From an uncultured Flavobacteriales bacterium (lineage in GTDB: Bacteria; Bacteroidota; Bacteroidia; Flavobacteriales_D; CAJJDF01): DNA of 64,000 nucleotides. The stretch is taken from the NCBI GenBank assembly GCA_905182785.1, contig CAJJDF010000017.1, positions 18,475 through 82,474 on the forward strand. The letters are read 5' to 3'. A model generated the notes under the pieces. That model searched no databases, had not been told where the DNA came from, and saw only the letters and a program-made list of their open reading frames with translations. Positions 19,051 through 28,249 of the stretch are shown in pieces. The stretch's first letter is position 1. Each line of letters begins with the position of its first letter. The position numbers were made by a program, and so were the translations under genes.

Positions 19051-20277
19051 CTACTTTAATCCATATTCCTTTATCTTGCGGTAAAGTGTTCTTTCAGAAA
19101 TCCCTAATTCATTAGCCGCATACTTTCTTTTTCCTCTGTGTTTGTCAAGTGCTTTGGTTATCATTTCCTTCTCTTTTTCTTCCAAAGAAAGAATTTCTTC
19201 CACTTCTTCGTGTTCATGCATTTGCTGAGATTGGTAAGAAATCGAAGGTTTTGAAGAATAATTACTATTGTAATTTTCCTTCACATCCTTGTTCATTTTA
19301 TTGATGATTTCAATGTCATTTTCTGGAAAATCTGTGTTTACATCTCCATTGCTTTGAACAAGATCTACAATAATTTTTTTCAATTCTGTAATGTCTTTCT
19401 TCATATCAAAAAGCACTTTATGCAAAATATCTCTTTCACTCATTCCAGAGTGTGATTCCCCATCATTGGGCAACAAAACAGGTAAATTATTTTGGTAAAC
19501 AGCCGGTAAATAAGTTGCCAATTTATCGGCATTTATCTCTCTTTTGTTTTCAATAACAGAGATTTGTTCCGTGATATTTTTTAATTGTCTAATGTTTCCC
19601 TTCCAGTCGTAATGTACTAGCATTTCTTTAGCTTCTGGAGTTAAGCTAATGGTTGGCATTCTATATTTCTCTGCAAAATCCGAAGCAAATTTCCTGAATA
19701 ACAAATGAATGTCGTCCCTTCTTTCTCTCAATGGAGGTAATTTAATTGGAACAGTACTCAATCTATAATACAAATCCTCTCTAAATTTCCCTTTTTGAAT
19801 CGCCTCTTCCAATTTTGCATTGGTAGCAGCAATAACTCTCACATCTGTTTTTTGAACTTTAGAAGAACCTACTTTAAAAAACTCTCCGGCTTCCAAAACC
19901 CTCAGTAATCTGGCCTGTGTAGAAAGAGGTAATTCTCCTAATTCATCCAAAAATATAGTTCCTCCGTCTGCTTGCTCAAAATATCCCTTTCGTTTTTCGT
20001 GTGCTCCAGTAAATGAACCTTTTTCATGTCCAAACAACTCAGAATCTATTGTTCCTTCGGGAATCGCTCCACAGTTTACTGCAATGTATTCGGCATGTTT
20101 TCTTTTACTGTATTGATGAATTAATTGTGGAATCGTTTCTTTTCCTGTTCCACTTTCACCAGTTATTAATACCGAAATATCAGTAGGAGCAACCTGCATG
20201 CCAACTTCAAGAGCTCGGTTAAGCCCAATTGAATTTCCTATTATTCCAAACCTTTGTTTTACTGATTGTAAATCCAT
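19051..20277 (-). CDS. Sigma-54 interacting transcriptional activator, no receiver domain
   Basis: This bacterial enhancer-binding protein remodels RNA polymerase carrying sigma-54. Residues 8-240 form the AAA+ domain: Walker A GESGTGKE (40-47), the sigma-54 contact loop GSFTGA (87-92, a serine variant of GAFTGA), Walker B around IFLDELGE, and an arginine finger region. A linker of low complexity leads to a C-terminal Fis-type helix-turn-helix (about 365-408, RKYAANELGISERTLYRKI). There is no N-terminal sensor or receiver domain, so control must be by expression or a partner protein. It lies 4 bases after miaB, in one operon. Confidence 0.92.
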   Translation of the reverse strand: MDLQSVKQRFGIIGNSIGLNRALEVGMQVAPTDISVLITGESGTGKETIPQLIHQYSKRKHAEYIAVNCGAIPEGTIDSELFGHEKGSFTGAHEKRKGYFEQADGGTIFLDELGELPLSTQARLLRVLEAGEFFKVGSSKVQKTDVRVIAATNAKLEEAIQKGKFREDLYYRLSTVPIKLPPLRERRDDIHLLFRKFASDFAEKYRMPTISLTPEAKEMLVHYDWKGNIRQLKNITEQISVIENKREINADKLATYLPAVYQNNLPVLLPNDGESHSGMSERDILHKVLFDMKKDITELKKIIVDLVQSNGDVNTDFPENDIEIINKMNKDVKENYNSNYSSKPSISYQSQQMHEHEEVEEILSLEEKEKEMITKALDKHRGKRKYAANELGISERTLYRKIKEYGLK

Positions 20278-20281
20278 TCTA

Positions 20282-21706
20282 TTAAATTAATTCGCCTCTC
20301 ATAGAAGCTTTTGTGCAACTTGTAATTTTCACGTTCACGTATTCTCCAACCTTGTGATTTCCTTTAGGGAATATAATCGAAGAGCTATGTTCATTCCTTC
20401 CCATATACTCTTCGTCCGATTTTTTTGATACTTTTTCAATCAAAACTTCAAATTCCCTTCCTATTTGTTTCTCAAAATAAGCTAATTGATTTTCATGTTG
20501 TACTTTAATTATTTCGGTTAACCTTCTTTGTTTTATTTCTTCTGGAATATCATCTTCGTATTTTCTTTCGGCCAGTGTTTTTGGTCTTTCCGAGTATTTA
20601 TACATAAAGGCAGCTGAGAATTTTACTTCTTTTATCAAACTCAAAGTGTCTTGATGCTGCTCTTCCGTTTCTCCACAAAATCCGGTAATAATATCCGTAG
20701 AAATTGTAGCATTGGGTAAGATTCTATGTATTGCAGCAATTCTATTCAAATACCATTCTCGGGTATATCCTCGATTCATTTTTTTAAGCAAATCACTATT
20801 TCCTGATTGAACAGGAAGGTGAATGTAATTACAAATATTAGCGTGTTTCGCAATAGTTTCAATTACATCATTACCCATATCTTTTGGATGCGAAGTAGAA
20901 AATCTAACTCTCATTAATGGACTAACCAAAGCCACCATTTCCATCAATTGTGCAAAGTTGGTAGTTGGGATTGTCTCGTCTTTTATTTCACCTTTAGAAC
21001 TCATGTTCCATCTGTAACTATCTACATTTTGTCCCAAAAGAGTTACTTCTCTGTACCCTCTTTCATATAAATCTCTTGCTTCGGCAACTATTGTTAAAGG
21101 ATTTCTACTTCTTTCTCTACCTCTAGTAAAAGGAACTACACAAAAAGAACACATATTATCGCAACCCCTTGTGATTGATACAAAAGCAGTAACACCTGTA
21201 TTATCTAATCTCACAGGAGAAATATCAGCATAAGTTTCTTCTCTAGAAAGCAATACATTTACAGATTTTTGACCTCCTTCTGTTATCTGTAATAAATTAG
21301 GTAAATCACGGTAAGCATCAGGGCCTACAACCAAGTCAACTAATTTTTCTTCTTCCAATAAAGCAGTTTTTAATCGTTCTGCCATGCATCCCAAAACTCC
21401 AACCATCAGGCTAGGTTTTGCTTTTTTCATTTTTTTGAAAGTGGTTAGCCTTTTTCTTACTGTCTGTTCAGCCTTGTCTCTAATTGAGCAGGTATTCAAG
21501 AGAATTAAGTCCGATTCTTCTATATTTCTTGTCGTAGAATATCCATTTTTACTCAGTATAGAAGCAACCACTTCACTGTCCGAAAAATTCATAGCACACC
21601 CATAACTTTCTAAATACAGTTTTTTACTGTTTTTGGCAGTATTTGTATCAAGAATTAAAGCCTCTCCCTGCTTGCTTTCGTCTATTTTCTTTTCTGTTGT
21701 TTGCAT
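20282..21706 (-). CDS. miaB: tRNA-i6A37 methylthiotransferase MiaB
   Basis: MiaB is a radical-SAM enzyme that adds a methylthio group to i6A37 in tRNAs reading UNN codons. The order is standard: N-terminal UPF0004 domain with cysteines in [20 protein letters not shown] and GVLGCMAE for one 4Fe-4S cluster, radical-SAM core with CDNMCSFC for the second cluster, and a C-terminal TRAM domain. The 474 residues include an N-terminal extension of about 28 residues, common in this phylum. It is the first gene of an operon with the sigma-54 activator gene. Confidence 0.96.
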   Translation of the reverse strand: MQTTEKKIDESKQGEALILDTNTAKNSKKLYLESYGCAMNFSDSEVVASILSKNGYSTTRNIEESDLILLNTCSIRDKAEQTVRKRLTTFKKMKKAKPSLMVGVLGCMAERLKTALLEEEKLVDLVVGPDAYRDLPNLLQITEGGQKSVNVLLSREETYADISPVRLDNTGVTAFVSITRGCDNMCSFCVVPFTRGRERSRNPLTIVAEARDLYERGYREVTLLGQNVDSYRWNMSSKGEIKDETIPTTNFAQLMEMVALVSPLMRVRFSTSHPKDMGNDVIETIAKHANICNYIHLPVQSGNSDLLKKMNRGYTREWYLNRIAAIHRILPNATISTDIITGFCGETEEQHQDTLSLIKEVKFSAAFMYKYSERPKTLAERKYEDDIPEEIKQRRLTEIIKVQHENQLAYFEKQIGREFEVLIEKVSKKSDEEYMGRNEHSSSIIFPKGNHKVGEYVNVKITSCTKASMRGELI

Positions 21707-21732
21707 TTACTCTAATCTATTCAATTTCTATG

Positions 21733-21740
21733 CAAAGATA
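21733..21740 (-). promoter_or_regulatory. -7 box (TATCTTTG) for miaB
   Basis: On the minus strand the sequence TATCTTTG, matching TAnnTTTG, lies 26 bases upstream of the miaB start. A properly spaced TTG -33 element is not seen, so this is a partial match. Confidence 0.5.
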
Positions 21741-21880
21741 AAATAAACTGACATAATTGCAGTGTTTCGCAAAGAGAATTGTATTTAATTCTTTTCAAAA
21801 GGATTCTCCTTTTCTTCTCGTCCAAATAAAAAAAGAGGTTAGTTTTACCTCTAATCATTCAAATTGACCATTGGCAATAA

Positions 21881-21908
21881 TTGTTTAATTCATCAGGTGT
21901 TAATTTTG
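21881..21908 (+). promoter_or_regulatory. Bacteroidota promoter of the GLPGLI gene
   Basis: TTG at 21881-21883 and TAATTTTG at 21901-21908 are separated by 17 bases, matching the Bacteroidota consensus TTG-N17-23-TAnnTTTG. Transcription would start near 21914, 24 bases before the ATG at 21938. This also rules out the in-frame TTG at 21881 as the gene start. Confidence 0.75.
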
Positions 21909-21937
21909 TAAAATTGGATAATAAAAAATATAGAATC

Positions 21938-22795
21938 ATGAAAAAGTTAAGTTTAATAGTGCTAAGTTTTATATGTGTCACTTCATTTTCTCAAAATAAG
22001 GAAGGTCAAATTACATACATTGAAAGTTTAGATATGACAGAAAAAATTGAAGAAATGAATGAGGGAATGGATAGCCTAAAAAAGTCTAACCCTGAACGTG
22101 CTGCCATGATGGGTGGAAGAACAAAATACATTGAGGAGTTCATGAAAAGTTTTGAGAGAACAGAAACTGTCTTGTACTTCAAAAATAACGAAACTATTTA
22201 CAAAGAAAAATCAGCAGAACTTACAGAAAGTGAAGTTAATCAAGAAGCTAATTATATGATGGCTTTTAAGCCAAAAGCAGATATTATTTATTACAATAAG
22301 AAGGAAAATAAAAACTACATTCAAAAAGACTTTATGGGGAGTGAATTTCTTGTAAAGCAACCATTAATAGATTACAAATGGAAAATTGTAATGGAGCAAA
22401 AAATGATAAAGGGATATCCTTGTATGAAGGCTCAAAAAGAAGATTCATTGTATGTAGTTGAAGCTTGGTTCTCGTCTCAAATCCCAGTTTCTTCTGGGCC
22501 AAAAGGATTGTATGGATTGCCAGGAATGATTTTAGAAGCAAAATTCATCAAAATCAAAAAGGAAGGAGAAGTGAAGAAAAAAGGACGAAAAATGATGATG
22601 ATGCAAGATTTTGCAATGGATGTTATAATTACTGCAGACGTAATAGAAATAAAAGAAGTGAATGATAGAATGGTGAAAGCACCCAGTAAGGGAACAGAAG
22701 TGAAAAGTGAGCAAGCTTACAATAAGCTGATAAAAGAGAGGGTGAAAAAATGGCAAAAAGGGGGAGGTCGAGGAAGAGGAGGCAAAGGGAGATAG
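21938..22795 (+). CDS. GLPGLI family secreted protein
   Basis: This is an exported protein of 285 residues in the GLPGLI family. It has a signal peptide (MKKLSLIVLSFICVTSFSQ) and the family-naming segment GLYGLPGMILEA around residue 195. The start at 21938 is supported by the promoter just upstream. The C-terminus is unusual, with a methionine run and a basic glycine/arginine tail (GGGRGRGGKGR). GLPGLI proteins are of unknown biochemical function and usually precede a TonB-type outer-membrane barrel, as here (31-base gap). Confidence 0.88.
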   Translation: MKKLSLIVLSFICVTSFSQNKEGQITYIESLDMTEKIEEMNEGMDSLKKSNPERAAMMGGRTKYIEEFMKSFERTETVLYFKNNETIYKEKSAELTESEVNQEANYMMAFKPKADIIYYNKKENKNYIQKDFMGSEFLVKQPLIDYKWKIVMEQKMIKGYPCMKAQKEDSLYVVEAWFSSQIPVSSGPKGLYGLPGMILEAKFIKIKKEGEVKKKGRKMMMMQDFAMDVIITADVIEIKEVNDRMVKAPSKGTEVKSEQAYNKLIKERVKKWQKGGGRGRGGKGR

Positions 22796-22825
22796 TCACC
22801 TATTTTATTAGTTAAAATATACTTT

Positions 22826-25570
22826 ATGAAAACATTAGTTTTATCCATCATAATTAGTTTTTCTTTTTTTGGTGCAATTAGCCAAGATTTAAATTCCTAT
22901 ACAATTCAAGGTTCGGTTGTGGACTCTATAAACACACCTTTACCCTATACCACTGTGGTCATTTTATCGGATAAAGATTCGTCCTTAATCAATTATGCAG
23001 TTTCCAATGGAATAGGAGATTTTGAAATTAAAAATGTAAAACCCAATTCTTACACTCTACAGCTGTCTTTTATGGGCTACCGAACTTTTAGTAAAAAAAT
23101 TGAGGTGGGAGGAGCAAATGAAATTATCGATTTAGATATTTTAAAACTATCCAATAACGATAAATATTTGAAAGAGGTCTCAATAGAAGGGGAATATATT
23201 CCTATTGTTTTTAGAAATGATACCGTGGAATATAATGCGAGTTCTTTCAAAACTCAAAAAGGGGCAAATGTAGAAAAGCTATTAGAGAAAATGCCTGGAA
23301 TTGAGGTAGATTCTGACGGGGAGATAACTGCTCATGGTGAAGTGGTAAATAAAATTTATGTCGATGGGAAGGAGTTTTTTGGAGATGATCCAAAAATTGC
23401 AACTAAGAATATTCCTGCTGATGCAATTGATAAGGTTCAGGTTTTTGATAAGAAATCTGAATTAGCTGAATTTACAGGTGTAGATGACGGGGAGACGAGT
23501 AGAACGATAAATATTACCTTGAAAAAAGACAGAAAAAAAGGATTGTTTGGAGAAGTCAGTGCTGGAGGGGGTCTTGAAAATAGATACAAAGGAAAATTAA
23601 ATTTGAATAGATTTTCTCAAAAGGCACAATTTACCACTTTAGTAATGGCAAATAATGTGAATGAACAAGGTTTTTCTTACAGAGATTATTTCAACTTTAT
23701 GGGAGGGATTAGCAATGTAATGAAAACAGGAAAATCTAATTTTGACCCTTCTTCAACTGGAGTTCCAATAAATGTTCCTGGAGTAAATAACGGAATAGCT
23801 TCTTCTCTTGCTGGAGGAATAAATTACAACCAAGACATCGGAAAATCGACTCACATTATATCTTCTTTTTTCGTCAATAATTCTAATTCTGATATCAATA
23901 GAATAACAAATAGTGTGAATTACTTAGCTAACTCTTCTTTTAAATCAAACAATACAAATGATCAAAATCAAGATTTACAAAATTACAGATTGAATGCTAA
24001 ATTACAACATGAATTTAATGCTCAAAACAGATTGGATTTAAGTTTAGTTGGAATTTATACCGCATCCAAAACGAACGAGATATCCAATGAGAACCAATTG
24101 TTTTCTGATGCTACAAATAACACCTCTACTAGTAGCTCATATGCTACCGGAAATGGATTAAATACGACTCTCGGTATAGATTATAAGAAGAAATTTAATA
24201 AGTCAGGAAGGTCATTAAATTTTTTAGGAGATTTTTACTATTTGAATAATGTGAGTAAGACTCAATTAGAAACAGATAGAAGTATCAATTTAAGAGATGG
24301 CTCTAATTTTATTGGAATCATTAACCAAGATCAATCTCAATTGGTCAATAAATTGGAATATTATGGAAAAGTAGCTTATACTGAAAAGCTGACTAAAAAA
24401 TCTTTTATTATTGCCGACTATAGTTATTACAATCAAGCACAAGAAAACAACAAAGACTTTTACGATTTGGTTGCAGGAAATTCTGTTTTTAATCAAACCT
24501 TAAGTAATTTCTTTAAGAGTAATTACTACTACAACCAATTGGGTTTAAAATACAATTACAAGCTAGGAAAAAGCATGTTAGTTGCCGGAGTTGATGCACA
24601 AAAATCAGCACTTAAAGGGACAAGGGATGAAAACACAGAAAGCATAAATCAAAATTTTCAAGTTCTGTTACCAAATTTTAACTGGAGAAAGCGAAACGGA
24701 ATGAAAACTAACATAAATTTAAGATACTCTACTGCATTTAATGAACCAACGATTAGTCAATTACAGCCAGTTTTTGACAACTCTAATCCATTAAATATAT
24801 ACACAGGAAATCCTAATTTGAAACCAGAATATTCTCATAACATGGGTTTTAATTGGTTTAAGTATGATGCTTTTTCCGAAAGACAAACTGGAGTTAGCTT
24901 GAATGCGTATGCAGTGAATAACGACATAACTAACGCGCGTTATTTTGATTCGATTAGTAAATTACAAACGACAACCCCTCAAAACACTCAAGATAATTTA
25001 GGCGTAAATACTAATTTGAGATATAGCTTCAAGGTTTCTAAAATAAAGACTAAGTTTAGAACAGGTTTAAGTTTTGGTGTAAACCAAGGTTATAATTTAA
25101 TAGATAACCAAGAAAACAGATCATTAACTTACAATTACGGAGGGTCAATTTCGTTAAGAAACACCAACGATAAAATTGTAAGAGCCTTGTTAGAAATAAG
25201 TTCAAGCGCCAATTTAAATCAAATAGGAATAAGTGATCAGGTTAGTTCAATGTACATCAACACCAAGATTGTGGGAGAAATAGACGTGGAATTAAAAAAG
25301 GATTGGGAATTTGGAATTACAGGTACTCAAAATATTTATTCAGGAAAATCTTTAGCGGTCGCTCAAAACTTTTTTATTCTTGATGCATTTGTTGCTAAAA
25401 CAATATTTAAAAACAAAAAAGGATACTTGCGATTATCTATTTATGACGCTCTTAATCAGAGGACTGGAATCTCGAACTACGGACAGGCAAACTATCTAAC
25501 AGAGTCAAGTGTAAACGTCCTAAAACGATACGGATTATTGACCTTTACTTACAAAATTATTAAAATTTAG
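22826..25570 (+). CDS. TonB-dependent-receptor-like outer-membrane barrel with carboxypeptidase-regulatory domain
   Basis: The 914-residue protein has a signal peptide (about residues 1-19), a carboxypeptidase-regulatory-like beta-sandwich domain (about 25-112, opening TIQGSVVDSINTPLPY), a plug-like region (about 120-230, with VEKLLEKMPGIEVDSDG and DKVQVFDKKSE), and a long outer-membrane barrel of the OMP_b-brl_3 type to the end (TFTYKIIKI). The plug is shorter than in a classical SusC receptor, and no SusD gene follows. It is probably an operon partner of the GLPGLI gene. The substrate is unknown. Confidence 0.88.
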   Translation: MKTLVLSIIISFSFFGAISQDLNSYTIQGSVVDSINTPLPYTTVVILSDKDSSLINYAVSNGIGDFEIKNVKPNSYTLQLSFMGYRTFSKKIEVGGANEIIDLDILKLSNNDKYLKEVSIEGEYIPIVFRNDTVEYNASSFKTQKGANVEKLLEKMPGIEVDSDGEITAHGEVVNKIYVDGKEFFGDDPKIATKNIPADAIDKVQVFDKKSELAEFTGVDDGETSRTINITLKKDRKKGLFGEVSAGGGLENRYKGKLNLNRFSQKAQFTTLVMANNVNEQGFSYRDYFNFMGGISNVMKTGKSNFDPSSTGVPINVPGVNNGIASSLAGGINYNQDIGKSTHIISSFFVNNSNSDINRITNSVNYLANSSFKSNNTNDQNQDLQNYRLNAKLQHEFNAQNRLDLSLVGIYTASKTNEISNENQLFSDATNNTSTSSSYATGNGLNTTLGIDYKKKFNKSGRSLNFLGDFYYLNNVSKTQLETDRSINLRDGSNFIGIINQDQSQLVNKLEYYGKVAYTEKLTKKSFIIADYSYYNQAQENNKDFYDLVAGNSVFNQTLSNFFKSNYYYNQLGLKYNYKLGKSMLVAGVDAQKSALKGTRDENTESINQNFQVLLPNFNWRKRNGMKTNINLRYSTAFNEPTISQLQPVFDNSNPLNIYTGNPNLKPEYSHNMGFNWFKYDAFSERQTGVSLNAYAVNNDITNARYFDSISKLQTTTPQNTQDNLGVNTNLRYSFKVSKIKTKFRTGLSFGVNQGYNLIDNQENRSLTYNYGGSISLRNTNDKIVRALLEISSSANLNQIGISDQVSSMYINTKIVGEIDVELKKDWEFGITGTQNIYSGKSLAVAQNFFILDAFVAKTIFKNKKGYLRLSIYDALNQRTGISNYGQANYLTESSVNVLKRYGLLTFTYKIIKI

Positions 25571-25612
25571 TAGGTGGAAAGAGATTAAAATGTCCTCTAT
25601 TTTAATTTTCAT

Positions 25613-25644
25613 TTGGAATAGTACTTAAAAAGTCCTTAGTTTTG
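25613..25644 (+). promoter_or_regulatory. Bacteroidota promoter of topA
   Basis: TTG at 25613-25615 and TAGTTTTG at 25637-25644 are separated by 21 bases, a good fit to TTG-N17-23-TAnnTTTG. Transcription would begin near 25650, about 75 bases before the chosen topA start. Confidence 0.75.
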
Positions 25645-25724
25645 TGGTTATTAAATGGAGTACATCTTCATTTAAATTAGTTCAAATAATTCCTTCACTT
25701 TAAGTGAATAAAATAGAATACCAT

Positions 25725-28247
25725 ATGTCAAAAAACTTAGTCATAGTTGAGTCACCTGCCAAAGCAAAAACCATTGAAGGTTATTTAGGAAAAGGATTTA
25801 CGGTAAAATCTAGTTTTGGTCACGTGAGAGATATTCCAAAAAAAGGAATGGGAATTGACATCGAAAATGATTTTAATCCTAACTATGAAGTTTCTGAAGA
25901 CAAGAAAAAAGTAGTAGCAGAATTAATAAAATTGACAAAAGCATCAGACATTGTGTGGCTTGCGACTGATGAGGATCGAGAAGGAGAAGCTATTTCATGG
26001 CATTTATACGAAACTTTAGGTCTTGATAAAAAAGAAACCAAAAGAATCACATTCAATGAGATTACAAAAACTGCGGTTCAAAACGCAATTGAAAATCCAA
26101 GAGAAATAAATATTGACTTAGTAAATGCTCAGCAAGCAAGAAGAGTATTGGATAGACTGGTAGGATTTGAATTATCTCCTGTACTTTGGAAAAAAATTAA
26201 ACCGTCATTATCTGCAGGGAGAGTTCAGTCTGTAACTGTAAGATTAATTGTAGAAAGAGAAAGAGAAATAAGAGGGTTTGAATCTTCTGCAGCTTATAAA
26301 GTAAAGGCAGAATTTGTATTGGATGGAACTGTAATCAAATCAGATTTAGGTAAAACTTTCAAAACAGAAGAAGAAACATTAATTTTTTTAAATCAATGTA
26401 AAGACTCTGATTTTAAGATTGATGACATTCAGAAAAAACCAGCAAAAAAATCCCCAGCACCTCCATTTACAACTTCTACACTGCAACAAGAAGCAAGTAG
26501 AAAGTTAGGATATTCGGTAAGTAGGACAATGAGTGTTGCTCAAAAACTGTATGAAGCAGGGAGAATAACTTACATGAGAACAGATTCTATTAACTTGTCT
26601 CAAACAGCAAGAAATGGAGCGAAAGCAGAAATTGTAAAATCTTACGGAGATGATTTTTCTTTTCCAAGAGTATTTAAAACAAAAACAAAAGGAGCACAAG
26701 AAGCTCACGAAGCAATAAGACCCTCAAGTTTTGCTGTTCACTCTGCAGGAACAGATAGCAGTGAGAACAGATTGTATGAATTGATTTGGAAAAGAGCAAT
26801 TGCCTCTCAAATGAGTGAAGCTTTATTAGAAAAAACGACAGTAAAAGTAGCAGGATCAAAAATTAGCGAGTTATTTACGGCAAGAGGAGAGATTATAAAA
26901 TTTGAAGGATTTTTAAAAGTTTACTTGGAAGGGAAAGACGATGAAAACGAAGATTTGGAAAGCGAGAATGAAGGAATTTTTCCTCCAATGAATGTTGGAG
27001 ATGCTGTTTCTAAAAAAATAATAGAAGCAACACAAAGGTATACAAGGCCACCCGCAAGATTCTCTGAAGCAGCTTTAGTTAAGAAACTAGAAGAGCTTGG
27101 AATTGGAAGACCTTCAACTTATGCGCCAACGATTACAACTGTGCAAAAAAGAGGGTATGTTTCTAAAGAAGAAATAGATTACAAATCAAGAAATTACGGT
27201 CAGTTAACTCTTAAGAATGGAAAAATAGAAACGAAAGAATTATCTGAAAACTTCGGAGGAGACAAGAATAAACTTCACCCAACTGATATTGGAACAGTTG
27301 TAAATGATTTTTTAGTAGAGAATTTCGATGGAATCTTAGATTATAACTTTACTGCATCCGTAGAAAAGGAATTTGATGATATTGCAGAAGGATTATTGAA
27401 ATGGACTGACATGATTAAGAAATTTTATAATCCTTTTCATACAAAAGTAGAGCATACACTTGAGCATGGAGAAAGACAGTCAGGAGAAAGAGTCCTTGGA
27501 AAAACGGAAGAGGGAGAAGATATTTTAGTAAGAATAGGAAGATTTGGACCCATGGCACAAATTGGAAGAACTTTGGAGGATGAAGATGCTCCAAAACCTA
27601 AATTTTCTTCACTTCAACCTAATCAAAGTATTTCTACTATCAGCCTTGAGGAGGTAATTGATTTATTCAAATTACCAAAAGATTTAGGAATATACGAAGG
27701 AAGTGATGTGATAGTATCTAACGGAAGGTTTGGACCCTATATTAAGCATAACGAAAAATTTGTGTCTATACCAAAAGGAGAAGACCCAATGAACGTAGAC
27801 TTAGCAAGAGCAACAGAATTAATTATTGAAAAAGAAAAAGCTGATGCGCCAATTTATGAATACGAAGGGTTGCCAGTACAAAAAGGGAGTGGAAGATTTG
27901 GTCCTTTTATTAAATGGAATGAAATCTTTATTAATGTAAATAAAAAGTACGACCACGATAATTTATCGGATGAAGACATTGTGGAACTGATAGAAGTAAA
28001 GAAACAAAAAGAGATAGATAAAGTAATTCATAACTGGGAAGAAGAAGGAATAAGAGTAGAAAAAGCAAGATGGGGAAGGTTTAATGTTTTGAAAGGGAAA
28101 ACCAAAATAGAATTGCCAAAAACGACTAAAGCAGAGGAATTAACTTTGGAAGAAGTAAAGGCAATGATTGAGAAAGCAAAACCAGCTAAGAAAAAAGCAA
28201 AGCCAAAAGCTAAGGCTAAAGCCAAACCAAAAGCTAAGAAAAAATAA
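25725..28247 (+). CDS. topA: DNA topoisomerase I (type IA)
   Basis: TopA relaxes negative supercoils by transient single-strand cleavage. The ATG at 25725 (MSKNLVIVESPAKAK) fits the family; a GTG 21 bases upstream adds an unlikely N-terminus. Visible parts are the Toprim domain (residues 1-120, VESPAKAKTIEGYLG and ATDEDREGE), the catalytic core with active-site Y283 in RITYMRTDS, and a C-terminal region with repeated GRFGP-type Toprim_C modules (about 600-790) in place of zinc ribbons. The last 35 residues are a lysine/alanine/proline tail that probably holds DNA. The next gene starts 2 bases after the stop. Confidence 0.97.
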   Translation: MSKNLVIVESPAKAKTIEGYLGKGFTVKSSFGHVRDIPKKGMGIDIENDFNPNYEVSEDKKKVVAELIKLTKASDIVWLATDEDREGEAISWHLYETLGLDKKETKRITFNEITKTAVQNAIENPREINIDLVNAQQARRVLDRLVGFELSPVLWKKIKPSLSAGRVQSVTVRLIVEREREIRGFESSAAYKVKAEFVLDGTVIKSDLGKTFKTEEETLIFLNQCKDSDFKIDDIQKKPAKKSPAPPFTTSTLQQEASRKLGYSVSRTMSVAQKLYEAGRITYMRTDSINLSQTARNGAKAEIVKSYGDDFSFPRVFKTKTKGAQEAHEAIRPSSFAVHSAGTDSSENRLYELIWKRAIASQMSEALLEKTTVKVAGSKISELFTARGEIIKFEGFLKVYLEGKDDENEDLESENEGIFPPMNVGDAVSKKIIEATQRYTRPPARFSEAALVKKLEELGIGRPSTYAPTITTVQKRGYVSKEEIDYKSRNYGQLTLKNGKIETKELSENFGGDKNKLHPTDIGTVVNDFLVENFDGILDYNFTASVEKEFDDIAEGLLKWTDMIKKFYNPFHTKVEHTLEHGERQSGERVLGKTEEGEDILVRIGRFGPMAQIGRTLEDEDAPKPKFSSLQPNQSISTISLEEVIDLFKLPKDLGIYEGSDVIVSNGRFGPYIKHNEKFVSIPKGEDPMNVDLARATELIIEKEKADAPIYEYEGLPVQKGSGRFGPFIKWNEIFINVNKKYDHDNLSDEDIVELIEVKKQKEIDKVIHNWEEEGIRVEKARWGRFNVLKGKTKIELPKTTKAEELTLEEVKAMIEKAKPAKKKAKPKAKAKAKPKAKKK

Positions 28248-28249
28248 GT

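Noticed and set aside
21881-21937. Upstream TTG start for the GLPGLI protein
   Set aside because: The TTG is the -33 element of a promoter with a correctly spaced -7 box, so it would not be in the transcript; the ATG at 21938 begins the signal peptide.
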